A stretch of DNA of 64,000 nucleotides, from NCBI GenBank assembly GCA_048267305.1, contig JBLWXT010000011.1:67160-131159 (forward strand), written 5' to 3'. The translations under genes were made by a program, and so were the position numbers. The stretch is from Owenweeksia sp048267305 (GTDB taxonomy: Bacteria; Bacteroidota; Bacteroidia; Flavobacteriales; Schleiferiaceae). The notes below the pieces were generated by a model, which made no database searches, was not told the origin of the DNA, and was given only the letters and a program-made list of their open reading frames with translations. Shown here in pieces: positions 57,031 through 64,000 of the stretch; within the stretch, counting starts at the first letter, position 1; each line of letters begins with the position of its first letter.

Positions 57031-57561
57031 TCAGGGTTGACTCCGATAAAGCTCAATCAACCCCTCAGGGCAATTCAGGTGAATCTCTTGCTTGTCGCGA
57101 TCTATAGATTCTATAAACTCATCTACAGCAGGAACAAGGATTTCGGTTTCGCCATCCATAATCTGGAAGAGTGGCTGGGCGCTGGAGTCAATAATATTTT
57201 GGCAAATACCAAACTGCCCAACGGTAGCATCTATCATTTTAAAGCCTACAACTTCATGATAGTAAAACTGCTTTCCGCTAAGTGGGGGTAAAACTTCACT
57301 GGGGAGGTAAAGTTCGTAGCCCACCATGGTTGTAGCCTCAGTAGGGGTAACATCTTCAAATCGAAGTATAAAGTGGCCCTTGGAATTTTGGGCCATTTCC
57401 TCAATAAAAAAAGGAATCAGTTCACCGCGGACATCCACGAAAACTGATTCCAATTCGTAATAATTTTGAGGCTGATCGGTATCAAAAACGGCTATAACTT
57501 CACCTTTGTATCCGTGTAAACGGCTAATGTGGCCCAGTTGATAACAGTCTTCTTTACGCAA
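57031..57561 (-). CDS. rimM: Ribosome maturation factor RimM
   Basis: 16S rRNA processing protein that binds S19 during 30S maturation. It has 176 residues, normal. The N-terminal RimM domain starts CYQLGHISRLHGYKGEVIAV and the PRC-barrel follows (FYYHEVVGFKMIDATVGQFG ... EILVPAVDEFIESIDRDKQE). It is immediately downstream of rpsP (12-base gap), the classic order. Confidence 0.96.
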   Translation of the reverse strand: MRKEDCYQLGHISRLHGYKGEVIAVFDTDQPQNYYELESVFVDVRGELIPFFIEEMAQNSKGHFILRFEDVTPTEATTMVGYELYLPSEVLPPLSGKQFYYHEVVGFKMIDATVGQFGICQNIIDSSAQPLFQIMDGETEILVPAVDEFIESIDRDKQEIHLNCPEGLIELYRSQP

Positions 57562-57573
57562 AGTCAGGAAATT

Positions 57574-58131
57574 TTATTCGCCTGCTTTTTCTTCAGTTGC
57601 AGGAGCGTCCTCGGCTGGTGCCTCGGCAGTAGCTTCTACTTCACCCTCTTCAGCTGCAGGAGCTTCTTCAACAGGAGCGTTGGCTGCTGCCTGAGCTGCT
57701 GCACGTGCCTTGTTTACTTCTGCTTCTGCTTCTAATGCTTTTGCTCTTGCTTCAGCTTGTGCTTTAGAAAGACCTTCTTTCTTTCCTTCGATTCTTCCAG
57801 ACTTATCGTCCATCCATTTATCGAATCTTTTTTCAGCTTCTGCTTCGTCAAATGCGCCTTTTTTCACACCATCCAAAAGGTGTTTTTTCATCATTATTCC
57901 TTTGTACTTAAGGATAGCACGAGCGGTATCGCTTGGTTGTGCACCTTTAATTACCCAGTCAAGGGTACTGTCAAAGTTGATGTCGATGGTTGCAGGATTG
58001 GTATTTGGATTGTATAGACCCAAACGCTCAATATATTTACCGTCACGCTTAGAGCGACTGTCTGCTACTACGATGTGGAAGATGGGGCGGCCTTTACGAC
58101 CATGACGCTGCAATCTGATTCTAGTTGCCAT
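57574..58131 (-). CDS. rpsP: 30S ribosomal protein S16 with long Ala/Glu-rich tail
   Basis: Small-subunit protein. It has 185 residues, about twice the proteobacterial length. S16 core occupies residues 1-80 (ATRIRLQRHGRKGRPIFHIV, then YIERLGLYNPNTN and SDTARAILKYKGIMMKKHLL). The tail (about 105-185) is helical, then a repetitive Ala/Pro/Glu run (APVEEAPAAEEGEVEATAEA). Such tails are usual in Bacteroidota S16. Operon rpsP-rimM. Confidence 0.96.
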   Translation of the reverse strand: MATRIRLQRHGRKGRPIFHIVVADSRSKRDGKYIERLGLYNPNTNPATIDINFDSTLDWVIKGAQPSDTARAILKYKGIMMKKHLLDGVKKGAFDEAEAEKRFDKWMDDKSGRIEGKKEGLSKAQAEARAKALEAEAEVNKARAAAQAAANAPVEEAPAAEEGEVEATAEAPAEDAPATEEKAGE

Positions 58132-58187
58132 GCATTAATTGTTTTACAAGGGTACGCTGACCCGGTTAATTAATTTTTAAGAGGGCG

Positions 58188-58195
58188 CAAAAGTA
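58188..58195 (-). promoter_or_regulatory. rpsP -7 promoter box
   Basis: The minus strand reads TACTTTTG, an exact TAnnTTTG match about 57 bases before the ATG. Confidence 0.5.
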
Positions 58196-58287
58196 GGGAA
58201 ATAGTTTGTGTGAATAATAGTTAATTGTAAAATAGTTAATGGAGTCAATTCAGCTCTCAAAATATCAAATTCCTTAATTTTGAAACT

Positions 58288-58920
58288 ATGGCTTATTATC
58301 AACCCAAAGAAACCATACGCGGCCAATCCAATTTTGAAGAGCCGGGCCTTACGGGATTCTATACGGCCCGCGACTATCTGTCATGGACCTATGCCGGGCT
58401 GCGTGAACTCATTAGGGGGAGGGTATATGAAATGTCGCCCGCGCCAAGTTCCTATCATCAAAAAGTACTTGGGAAACTATACCTGGCTTTTAATAAAAAG
58501 CCTTTGGGAAAAGGTTGTGAGGTTTGGTTGTCACCTGTTGATGTGTTTTTCTTTTATCCGGGCGAAGACCCCATGGAAACACCTAATGTGGTACAACCTG
58601 ATCTTTTTATACTTTGTGATTCATCTAAAATGGAGAAACGCGGATGTATGGGGGCGCCTGAGTTCGCTCTCGAAATCCTTTCGCCATCAACAAGTAAAAA
58701 AGATGCTTCGGAAAAGCTTACGCTTTATGAGGAATATGGTGTTCGGGAATATTGGATGGTTTCCATACCCGATAAATTGGTAATAGTAAACCTGTTAAAT
58801 GATAAGGGTTTTTATGAAACTCAAAAACCTGTGGTTGAGGATAAATTGCTGGCTCCCCGTGATTTTCCTGAACTTGAAATTGACCTTAATCAAATCTTTA
58901 CAGGGATAACCACTGAATGA
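58288..58920 (+). CDS. Uma2-family (DUF820) putative restriction endonuclease fold protein
   Basis: PD-(D/E)XK nuclease-fold protein of 210 residues. The core motif is PDLFILCDSSKMEKRGCMG followed by PEFALEILSPSTSKKD, with the Asp, Glu and Lys of the family, then LYEEYGVREYWMV. Uma2 genes are abundant in cyanobacteria and some Bacteroidota and are often accessory; the biological target is unknown. TAATTTTG at 58275-58282 lies only six bases before the ATG but has no -33 partner. Confidence 0.88.
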   Translation: MAYYQPKETIRGQSNFEEPGLTGFYTARDYLSWTYAGLRELIRGRVYEMSPAPSSYHQKVLGKLYLAFNKKPLGKGCEVWLSPVDVFFFYPGEDPMETPNVVQPDLFILCDSSKMEKRGCMGAPEFALEILSPSTSKKDASEKLTLYEEYGVREYWMVSIPDKLVIVNLLNDKGFYETQKPVVEDKLLAPRDFPELEIDLNQIFTGITTE

Positions 58921-58934
58921 GTAGTTCGAAAAAT

Positions 58935-58976
58935 ATATCCCCGGCTCAATTACTGTTCCACTGAAACCGGGGATAT
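58935..58976 (-). terminator. Terminator of the btuB/btuG-like operon
   Basis: A 10-bp perfect stem ATATCCCCGG / CCGGGGATAT with a 22-base loop is followed on the minus strand by ATTTTTCG. It lies 19 bases after the lipoprotein stop. Confidence 0.7.
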
Positions 58977-58994
58977 GAATGTTGGGAAATCGTA

Positions 58995-60014
58995 TTACTC
59001 TATCCAAAAACCATTTGGATTTATTCCTGATCCAAAGCTCTTTTTAAAACTACCGTTGCGATCATAAATTAATACCTGTCCTTTTTGGATGAAATCTATG
59101 GCATCGCTCAACCATACTTCATTAGATTCAGCTCTATAGCCAAGGCCGTAAAAGCTGTTGTTGTTTGAAGCTATAAAAGAGGTTGCCGGCTCTGCCGTGG
59201 CATTAATAGACATCTTGTAAACATCTCCCGTAAGGAAATAAAGGGAGTCGCGATTAGCATTGAAAACCATTTTGTTGGTGTAGGACCCTGCCCCTAAGGA
59301 GATGGTTTTTGTTACCGTTTCGGTTCCTGCATCAATCACTTCTAAAGCTCCATTTACATTATTGAATGGATCGCCACCACATAGCACCCATAGCATACCA
59401 TTTTTGTCAACATCAATAGCGGTAGGGTTGAATGTTGTGGTAATGGTAGATACATTTCCTGTAGCCCAATCGAGCGCGGTAATGTGGCTGGTGTAGGTGT
59501 TTGTTATAAACACTTTTCCGTTGGCCATCACCATTTCTTCACTGCTGGAGGAAATATTGATATAACGGCTAATTGTTTTGGTAACGGGATTTACCACTGC
59601 CAAACTATCGGAAAACAAATCCGAAACTAAAATCTCGGTTGGGGAAACCTTCAATGCAAATCGTGGGGATTTAAACCCGGTGATGGTACCTGTACTTTCG
59701 AAGTTGTCCTTATTTACCACTTCTATTTTTCCTGAGTTATTTATTACCAGATAAACCTCATTTTCAATTTGGGTAGCAGATTGAAGCACATCTCCCAGCT
59801 TTCGGGCATTTGTTGAGCTAAATACGTTGGCAGAGTAAGTGTTGCTATCCACATCATACACACCTAAGGTACTGTTGCCGGCCTGGAAGTTTCCTTCATT
59901 AAGCACCCAAACCTTATTGGCTCCCGGTTTTACAACCTCCGGGGTTTCGGGTTTGTCATCCACACAAGAAGCCATTAGGCTTAATCCAAGAAGAGAATAA
60001 ATCAGTTTTTTCAT
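58995..60014 (-). CDS. BtuG-like beta-propeller surface lipoprotein (cobalamin binding, putative)
   Basis: Lipoprotein of 339 residues, lipobox MASC (Cys17) followed by VDD, acidic residues of the kind used as surface-export signals in Bacteroidota. The rest is a YVTN/DUF5074-type propeller: ANKVWVLNEGNFQAGNSTLG, EMVMANGKVFITNTYTSHIT, TAIDVDKNGMLWVLCGG, KMVFNANRDSLYFLTGDVYK. Bacteroides BtuG is a lipoprotein of this size and fold that binds cobalamin on top of BtuB. The gene overlaps the TonB receptor by 4 bases under a cobalamin riboswitch, so the same role is likely here. The assignment rests on context and fold; no binding residues can be named. Confidence 0.75.
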   Translation of the reverse strand: MKKLIYSLLGLSLMASCVDDKPETPEVVKPGANKVWVLNEGNFQAGNSTLGVYDVDSNTYSANVFSSTNARKLGDVLQSATQIENEVYLVINNSGKIEVVNKDNFESTGTITGFKSPRFALKVSPTEILVSDLFSDSLAVVNPVTKTISRYINISSSSEEMVMANGKVFITNTYTSHITALDWATGNVSTITTTFNPTAIDVDKNGMLWVLCGGDPFNNVNGALEVIDAGTETVTKTISLGAGSYTNKMVFNANRDSLYFLTGDVYKMSINATAEPATSFIASNNNSFYGLGYRAESNEVWLSDAIDFIQKGQVLIYDRNGSFKKSFGSGINPNGFWIE

Positions 60015-61915
60015 TTTTGATGAATTAATTTGAAATTTAAATTGAGTCCGATTGAATAATTAATGCCGGGCATGGGGCGGCTGCGCACCACCTGATAGGG
60101 TTCGTTCCAGATATTATTGATCCGGAAAAAGAAGCTTCCACCAAATTTTTTCCACTGTGGGCTGTACGCCATATATAAGCTGCCCAATTGATATGGGTCC
60201 AGCCATTCGCTATGGTCGGAGGTAGTATAGGTGTAGCCGGTATAGCTGTGGTTGTAGCGCAAAGAAAATTTGCTGTACTTCACTTCTATTCCTCCGGTGC
60301 CACTATAAATAGGTACGTAAATAAGTTGTTTGCCAACGGATGCATCATTAGCGCGGCTGGGCTTCTTATTGGTAGAAACAGTATAGTTGGTGATGAGGTT
60401 AAGGCGAAAGCCAAACTTGCCTTTTTGCCATTGCAAATGGGAGTTTGTTTCCCAACCCCGGCTATGCACTTCCAGCAGGTTTTGAGGTGTCCAGATGCCG
60501 GATTGGGGTTGCCAGATAATCCAGTTTTTAATTTGTCTGTTAAAGGCGGATACTACAATTTGCCAGTTCCATTTTAGTTTAGAATTTGCCCAAACCAAGC
60601 TCGCTTCCTGCGCATTTCCTTCTTCTGATTTTAAATCAGGATTGCCGCCCGGTGCCCAATACAAATCGTTTAGGGTGGGCGTTCGGTACACTTTAGAATA
60701 TTGTCCTTTTAGCGATAAGCCATTTGTGATTTTCCAGGACATGCCAAGGGTATAGGTAAAGGGTGCCGTTTTCTGGTCAATGATTTCCTGCCTCAACATG
60801 GCACTTGCATCCAGTTTAGAAAAGAACGTTTTGCTCAATCCCGCAAAGGCCGATTGGCGGTGTTGCCATTTTGGTTCCCTTTTATAGGATTGTACATCTG
60901 CCAAATATGAGGTTTGGTTAAAACCCAAATCCACATTAAAACCGCGCTTTAGCTTTCGGTTGAATTCGGCCTCTCCAATAAAGGTCTGGCTATTATTAAA
61001 GTAGCTGGTATCGTCTGTAAGGTTGCTGTAGTCCTGCAATTCGCTAAACCATGCTCCTCTGATTTTTAGCTCTCCTTTTTTCAATTGATGAAACCATTCT
61101 GCGGTCAATCGGCTCACATCATCTGTTTGGTTGGCCAATGTGGTTTCAAAAAGGGTAGGAGGTGTATTTCTGTCTGTTTGTTGATACCACCAGTTTAGGC
61201 TGATGAGGTTTTTGGGATTCAGGTTGAAATAGTTTTCGCTCAGCAGGGCTTTGGTTTCCACATCATTATTCCGTTGGGTTTCCTTTAGGTTGGTGAAGGG
61301 ATTGATGTAATCAAAATCATTTTTGGCAAATTGATTCAATACAATCAGGCGATGTGAGAACCTTTTTGAGCCAAAGTCAATTCCCACGCTTTCCTTATGA
61401 AAACCAAAGCTACCTGCCTGTGTGCTTAAATTGACATTGAAATGGGGTTTGAAATCCGGCTTTTGGCTGAGGTGTATAGATCCGCCCACAGCTCCACTTC
61501 CCCACAGGGCACTTGATGCCCCGGGCTGCACCTTTACTTCGTCAAAAGCACTAACGGGAAAAAGGCTTAAATCGAAAATACCATTTAAGGGACTATTGAT
61601 GTTAAAACCATTCCAGGTAAGGGCGGTTTGTGAAGCATTGCCTCCCCTAAAGCTGGTGGAGGCGAGGTTACCGGGGCTGTAATGTTTTAGGTATATACCG
61701 CTTTCAAACTGTAAAACCTCGGTAAGGGTTTGTCCTTGGTAGCTAATGAGTTGGGTGCTGTCAATATTAAAAACCTGACTGCCCACAGCAAATTTTGAAC
61801 TCCGTTTTTCAATTACAGAAACTTCTTTAAGAGAAATGGTGTCTATCTGCGCCAGTAAGCCTTTCCCGCCAAGGGTAAAAGTGAAGATGTAAAATAAGGC
61901 CTGTGCTCTGCTCAT
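60011..61915 (-). CDS. BtuB-like TonB-dependent outer-membrane receptor (cobalamin)
   Basis: TonB-dependent transporter of 634 residues from the ATG at 61915; an in-frame TTG at 61942 is less suitable. Signal MSRAQALFYIFTFTLGGKGL ends AQ. The plug domain follows (about 50-170: FRGGNASQTALTWNGFNINS, DEVKVQPGASSALWGSGAVG) and then a 22-strand barrel ending in a basic short tail. It is under a cobalamin riboswitch and coupled to a BtuG-like lipoprotein, so vitamin B12 is the expected substrate. An iron or other role is less likely given the leader. Confidence 0.85.
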   Translation of the reverse strand: MSRAQALFYIFTFTLGGKGLLAQIDTISLKEVSVIEKRSSKFAVGSQVFNIDSTQLISYQGQTLTEVLQFESGIYLKHYSPGNLASTSFRGGNASQTALTWNGFNINSPLNGIFDLSLFPVSAFDEVKVQPGASSALWGSGAVGGSIHLSQKPDFKPHFNVNLSTQAGSFGFHKESVGIDFGSKRFSHRLIVLNQFAKNDFDYINPFTNLKETQRNNDVETKALLSENYFNLNPKNLISLNWWYQQTDRNTPPTLFETTLANQTDDVSRLTAEWFHQLKKGELKIRGAWFSELQDYSNLTDDTSYFNNSQTFIGEAEFNRKLKRGFNVDLGFNQTSYLADVQSYKREPKWQHRQSAFAGLSKTFFSKLDASAMLRQEIIDQKTAPFTYTLGMSWKITNGLSLKGQYSKVYRTPTLNDLYWAPGGNPDLKSEEGNAQEASLVWANSKLKWNWQIVVSAFNRQIKNWIIWQPQSGIWTPQNLLEVHSRGWETNSHLQWQKGKFGFRLNLITNYTVSTNKKPSRANDASVGKQLIYVPIYSGTGGIEVKYSKFSLRYNHSYTGYTYTTSDHSEWLDPYQLGSLYMAYSPQWKKFGGSFFFRINNIWNEPYQVVRSRPMPGINYSIGLNLNFKLIHQK

Positions 61916-62146
61916 GTTTTTCAAAAGAAACTCAGCGGCCAAATCCTTGCTTATGTATTACTGATCGATAGTGGGTGTTTTTTGCCACTCAACTATCACT
62001 CAGCCCTACAAGCTTCAGGTCTGACAACCGCGTGTTACTCTCCCTTACGGGAAACAGAAAACAATTGGAATAGGTACAGTGGAAAATCTACAGGTATTGC
62101 CTGTGGTTTAAACTGTGCTTTTATCCCGAAAGCTTTCGTGTTAATT
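61916..62146 (-). promoter_or_regulatory. Leader between cobalamin riboswitch and btuB start
   Basis: About 230 bases that are noncoding. It holds a CGAAAGCTTTCG palindrome (about 62127-62139) and a long-range GATAGT/ACTATC hairpin (roughly 61960-62000) followed by no T-run. The expression platform probably lies here but I cannot assign it. Confidence 0.45.
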
Positions 62147-62317
62147 CTTTTGGCAGGTCTTCTGACTTACACCCTGCGATTCCGTCTTCCCATCTCGGCT
62201 CAGCCGGGAAAGTGACTTAAAGATTGAATCGCGCTTAGCGGTGCTTACAGCAGCGGGAACTGTTCCGGATTTACACCGGATTCCCTTTTAATCCCACCCT
62301 AAGGCAGGAACCAAAAG
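62147..62317 (-). promoter_or_regulatory. Cobalamin (B12) riboswitch
   Basis: The minus strand shows the family skeleton: P1 CTTTTGG pairs CCAAAAG (62311-62317 with 62147-62153), TTAGGGTGGGATTAAAAGGG, AATCCGGTGTAAATCCGGAA, CAGTTCCCGCTGCTGTAAGC, TCACTTTCCCGG, GAGATGGGAAGACGG and the closing TAAGTCAGAAGACCTGCC. It precedes the TonB receptor by about 230 bases. Confidence 0.95.
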
Positions 62318-62322
62318 CGCGG

Positions 62323-62330
62323 CAAAAGTA
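62323..62330 (-). promoter_or_regulatory. btuB operon -7 promoter box
   Basis: The minus strand reads TACTTTTG, an exact TAnnTTTG match. The predicted transcript start near 62316 is the first base of riboswitch P1. No TTTG at 19-base spacing. Confidence 0.6.
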
Positions 62331-62374
62331 GCCAATATTTCTTCTCGTTGAAATTCAAAGCTTATCAAAAGCTA

Positions 62375-62965
62375 TTACTCGATAAGGGTGGAGGTAAAGT
62401 TGAGCAGGGGGTTGTGTATCACGGCTTTTTGCAAAGTTCCGTTTTTGTAGAAAAATTCATTGATTCGGCCATCTTCGGGGTTAGTGGCTTTATACACGCC
62501 ATTTCCGGTTTTCTTTATTTGGATGATCACTCCATCGGCTTCATTATAACTGCGAAAGACCCCAACGGGCTCATGAAAATACATACGTGTGCCGGAGTGG
62601 GAGATGGTGCCGGAGAAGGTTTTTCGCTTGCCATTAGTGGTTATCTCATAATGGCCATTTACCCAGCGTGTGGTGGTGGTTTTTTCCACCTCTCCGTTTT
62701 TCAGTATTCGCACTTCTGCTTCATAAAGCTTGTTGGCCACATATACTGAATGCTGAGTATAGGTTACACTATAGGTGAAAACCATGCTTATTTTTACTTT
62801 TGATGTTACCTGAACCCTTACCGTGTCGCCCTTTCGGGTTTGATGAACCGTTTGTGTGCCAATATCTATTCCCGCCACCTCAATCTGATACCTGGCAGTT
62901 TGAGCCTTTGTTAAAATGGGGCTAAGACAAAGGGCAGCTAAAATGAAAAACAGGAGGGTTCGCAT
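62375..62965 (-). CDS. Secreted beta-rich protein (DUF6134/DUF3108-like)
   Basis: Exported protein of 196 residues, signal MRTLLFFILAALCLSPILTK ending AQ. The mature part is almost all beta-strand: RYQIEVAGIDIGTQTVHQTR, VTSKVKISMVFTYSVTYTQH, EVRILKNGEVEKTTTTRWVN, KTFSGTISHSGTRMYFHEPV, ending NEFFYKNGTLQKAVIHNPL. The pattern fits what I recall of DUF6134/DUF3108 lipoprotein-localisation-like folds; function unknown. It lies 3 bases after the patatin gene, so the two are cotranscribed. Confidence 0.75.
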   Translation of the reverse strand: MRTLLFFILAALCLSPILTKAQTARYQIEVAGIDIGTQTVHQTRKGDTVRVQVTSKVKISMVFTYSVTYTQHSVYVANKLYEAEVRILKNGEVEKTTTTRWVNGHYEITTNGKRKTFSGTISHSGTRMYFHEPVGVFRSYNEADGVIIQIKKTGNGVYKATNPEDGRINEFFYKNGTLQKAVIHNPLLNFTSTLIE

Positions 62966-62968
62966 AGG

Positions 62969-63835
62969 TTAAAGCGGTAGTGAGGTTTTGGCATTGTTGT
63001 AGGATTCCCGGCCCAGCGCAATCAGTTCTTCCGCTTTATAAAATTCAAAAGTTCCACAGGAAGTTCTTGGTATATCCACAATAATATCAGGCTTATAATG
63101 TGTTATCATAAGCTCTGTAAGTCTGTCCTGCGTATAGTCATATGACGTTTGCATCAGGTCAATCAGCGAAAAGGAGGGCATGCTTGGTGACGGGCTTTTT
63201 TTAGTGAAAGGCCAGGATATGGGTAACCAGCCTTTTGGTTGCTCGGGGATTTCTGATTCTAAATCCTCATTGGGCTGAGCCTTGTTTTGCGTGCGGGCGT
63301 TTATGTTTACGGCTACCACTATAGTATCCTCACTTTTTTTTACCAGATTAAGAGGGAGAGGATTTAAAACGCCCCCATCTACCAACACTTCATGATCATG
63401 TTTTACAGGCGTAAAAATCCCCGGAATGGAAATAGAAGCACGCAATGCCTGGAATAAATCACCATCACGGATAATCACTTCTTCACGGCTATGCATTTCG
63501 GTGGCCACTGCCGTAAAAGGAACACGCAAATTTTCAATACTCAGCGGCCCTGTCATATTAAGTATGGTATCAAAAACCTTTTCGCCCTTTAGGAATCCCT
63601 GACGTGTAAAGGTGAAATCGAGCAAGCGCCACACAGCACTTTTATTTAGAGTAAGAAGCCAATCTCTGTATTCAGTAAGATAGCCGGCAGAATATATGCC
63701 ACCTACTACTGCACCCATAGAGCATCCAATAACTTCAATTATCTCGTGTCCATCCTTTTCCAGCTCTTCAATTACTCCAATATGAGCAATTCCACGAGCA
63801 CCGCCACTACCTAAAACGAGATGTACTTTGGCCAT
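62969..63835 (-). CDS. Patatin-like phospholipase
   Basis: Cytoplasmic or membrane-peripheral serine acylhydrolase of 288 residues. The oxyanion loop is GSGGARG (residues 9-15), the nucleophile elbow GCSMG with Ser39, and the catalytic Asp is in VLVDGGVLNPLP (about 151). Short, of the RssA type (no signal, no extra domains). The natural substrate is unknown; phospholipid or lysophospholipid is the family norm. Confidence 0.95.
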   Translation of the reverse strand: MAKVHLVLGSGGARGIAHIGVIEELEKDGHEIIEVIGCSMGAVVGGIYSAGYLTEYRDWLLTLNKSAVWRLLDFTFTRQGFLKGEKVFDTILNMTGPLSIENLRVPFTAVATEMHSREEVIIRDGDLFQALRASISIPGIFTPVKHDHEVLVDGGVLNPLPLNLVKKSEDTIVVAVNINARTQNKAQPNEDLESEIPEQPKGWLPISWPFTKKSPSPSMPSFSLIDLMQTSYDYTQDRLTELMITHYKPDIIVDIPRTSCGTFEFYKAEELIALGRESYNNAKTSLPL

Positions 63836-63983
63836 CGAACTTTTTGATTTTGGGCTAAATTACAATATCAGAATCCCAATTCTGAATAGCATTCAAACTT
63901 ATTCATTGACAAGGTGTAGCTTGCGGGTCACCTAAATTTTATGGGGAGAAGTCAGTATAAAGTACTTTGGCCGGCAAAAAATA

Positions 63984-64000
63984 ATGGAAATAGATAAGCA
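63984..64000 (+). CDS. Possible start of a gene cut by the window end
   Basis: An ATG at 63984 opens a frame MEIDK that runs off the window. It is preceded by A/T-rich sequence with a TACTTTGG near 63962. Only five codons are visible, so this is a guess. Confidence 0.3.

Noticed and set aside
58275..58282. Promoter for the Uma2 gene
   Set aside because: TAATTTTG fits the -7 consensus but there is no TTTG at the right distance and the sequence is A/T rich, so it was not listed as a feature.
61982..62215. Plus-strand open frame opposite the cobalamin riboswitch
   Set aside because: It runs through the conserved riboswitch on the other strand and has no coding features.
1..64000. Prophage, integrative element, CRISPR or large defence island
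   Set aside because: No integrase, transposase, phage structural, Cas or restriction-modification genes and no spaced repeats were seen; only small cassettes (yefM-yoeB, four-helix-bundle, Uma2) look accessory.

Overview
The window comes from a member of the Bacteroidota, most likely a flavobacterium-like marine lineage (Flavobacteriales/Cryomorphaceae-type; the family level is inference). Supporting signs are TAnnTTTG -7 promoter boxes with TTTG about 19 bases upstream, weak or absent Shine-Dalgarno sites, the short Bacteroidota-type primary sigma factor, TamL, a T9SS type B sorting domain, two LruC-domain lipoproteins, a two-gene MetH, and an S16 protein with a long acidic tail. No IS element, prophage, CRISPR array or rRNA operon is visible. 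It looks like ordinary chromosome with a few small accessory insertions.

Layout. 1-3.4 kb: end of an RND efflux pump and its TolC-like partner. 3.5-9.5 kb, minus strand: HTH-only AraC protein, primary sigma factor, pnp, rpsO, accD, class I aldolase. 9.5-19.2 kb: TamL, a SpoU rRNA methyltransferase, EamA transporter, CorA, a PD40 lipoprotein, yidD, cysS, folE, an HD hydrolase. 19.4-25.8 kb: a giant Asp-box propeller protein, a FadL-like porin and a Ser/Thr/Pro-rich lipoprotein. 25.8-31.1 kb: proS and a partner of unknown function, tRNA-Glu-rpsT, an epimerase with a tiny membrane protein, and unknowns. 31.1-36.6 kb: Nudix, a T9SS substrate, mnmD/cytochrome/DUF4920 operon, ilvE. 36.9-44.5 kb: methionine/SAM cycle block, with metK facing away from a SAM-I riboswitch followed by metH1, a four-helix-bundle gene, metH2, a decayed gene and metF. 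44.5-48.2 kb: tandem LruC lipoproteins. 48.6-56.3 kb: PhoH, a hydrolase, pckA, DUF423, DUF4476-like, saccharopine dehydrogenase family, trmN6. 56.4-58.1 kb: yefM-yoeB toxin-antitoxin, rimM, rpsP. 58.3-64 kb: Uma2 nuclease, a cobalamin-riboswitch-controlled btuB/btuG-like pair, an unknown secreted protein and a patatin phospholipase.

How the genes work together. The clearest physiological unit is one-carbon metabolism. MetF makes methyl-THF, split MetH uses it with cobalamin to make methionine, and MetK makes SAM, which the riboswitch in front of metH1 senses. The BtuB/BtuG-like cobalamin uptake genes, under their own B12 riboswitch, supply the MetH cofactor from the same window. A second theme is translation and RNA turnover: sigma, pnp/rpsO, rpsP/rimM, rpsT, tRNA-Glu, cysS, proS, mnmD, trmN6 and a YoeB mRNA interferase.

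The most unusual signal is that two accessory cassettes are each bracketed by near-identical copies of short intergenic repeat words: the four-helix-bundle gene between the metH halves, and yefM-yoeB beside trmN6. The left copy overlaps the end or start of the neighbouring gene in each case. Other word-like inverted repeats lie between genes elsewhere. The LruC pair shares an operator-like inverted repeat, and CorA carries GTN in place of its signature GMN.
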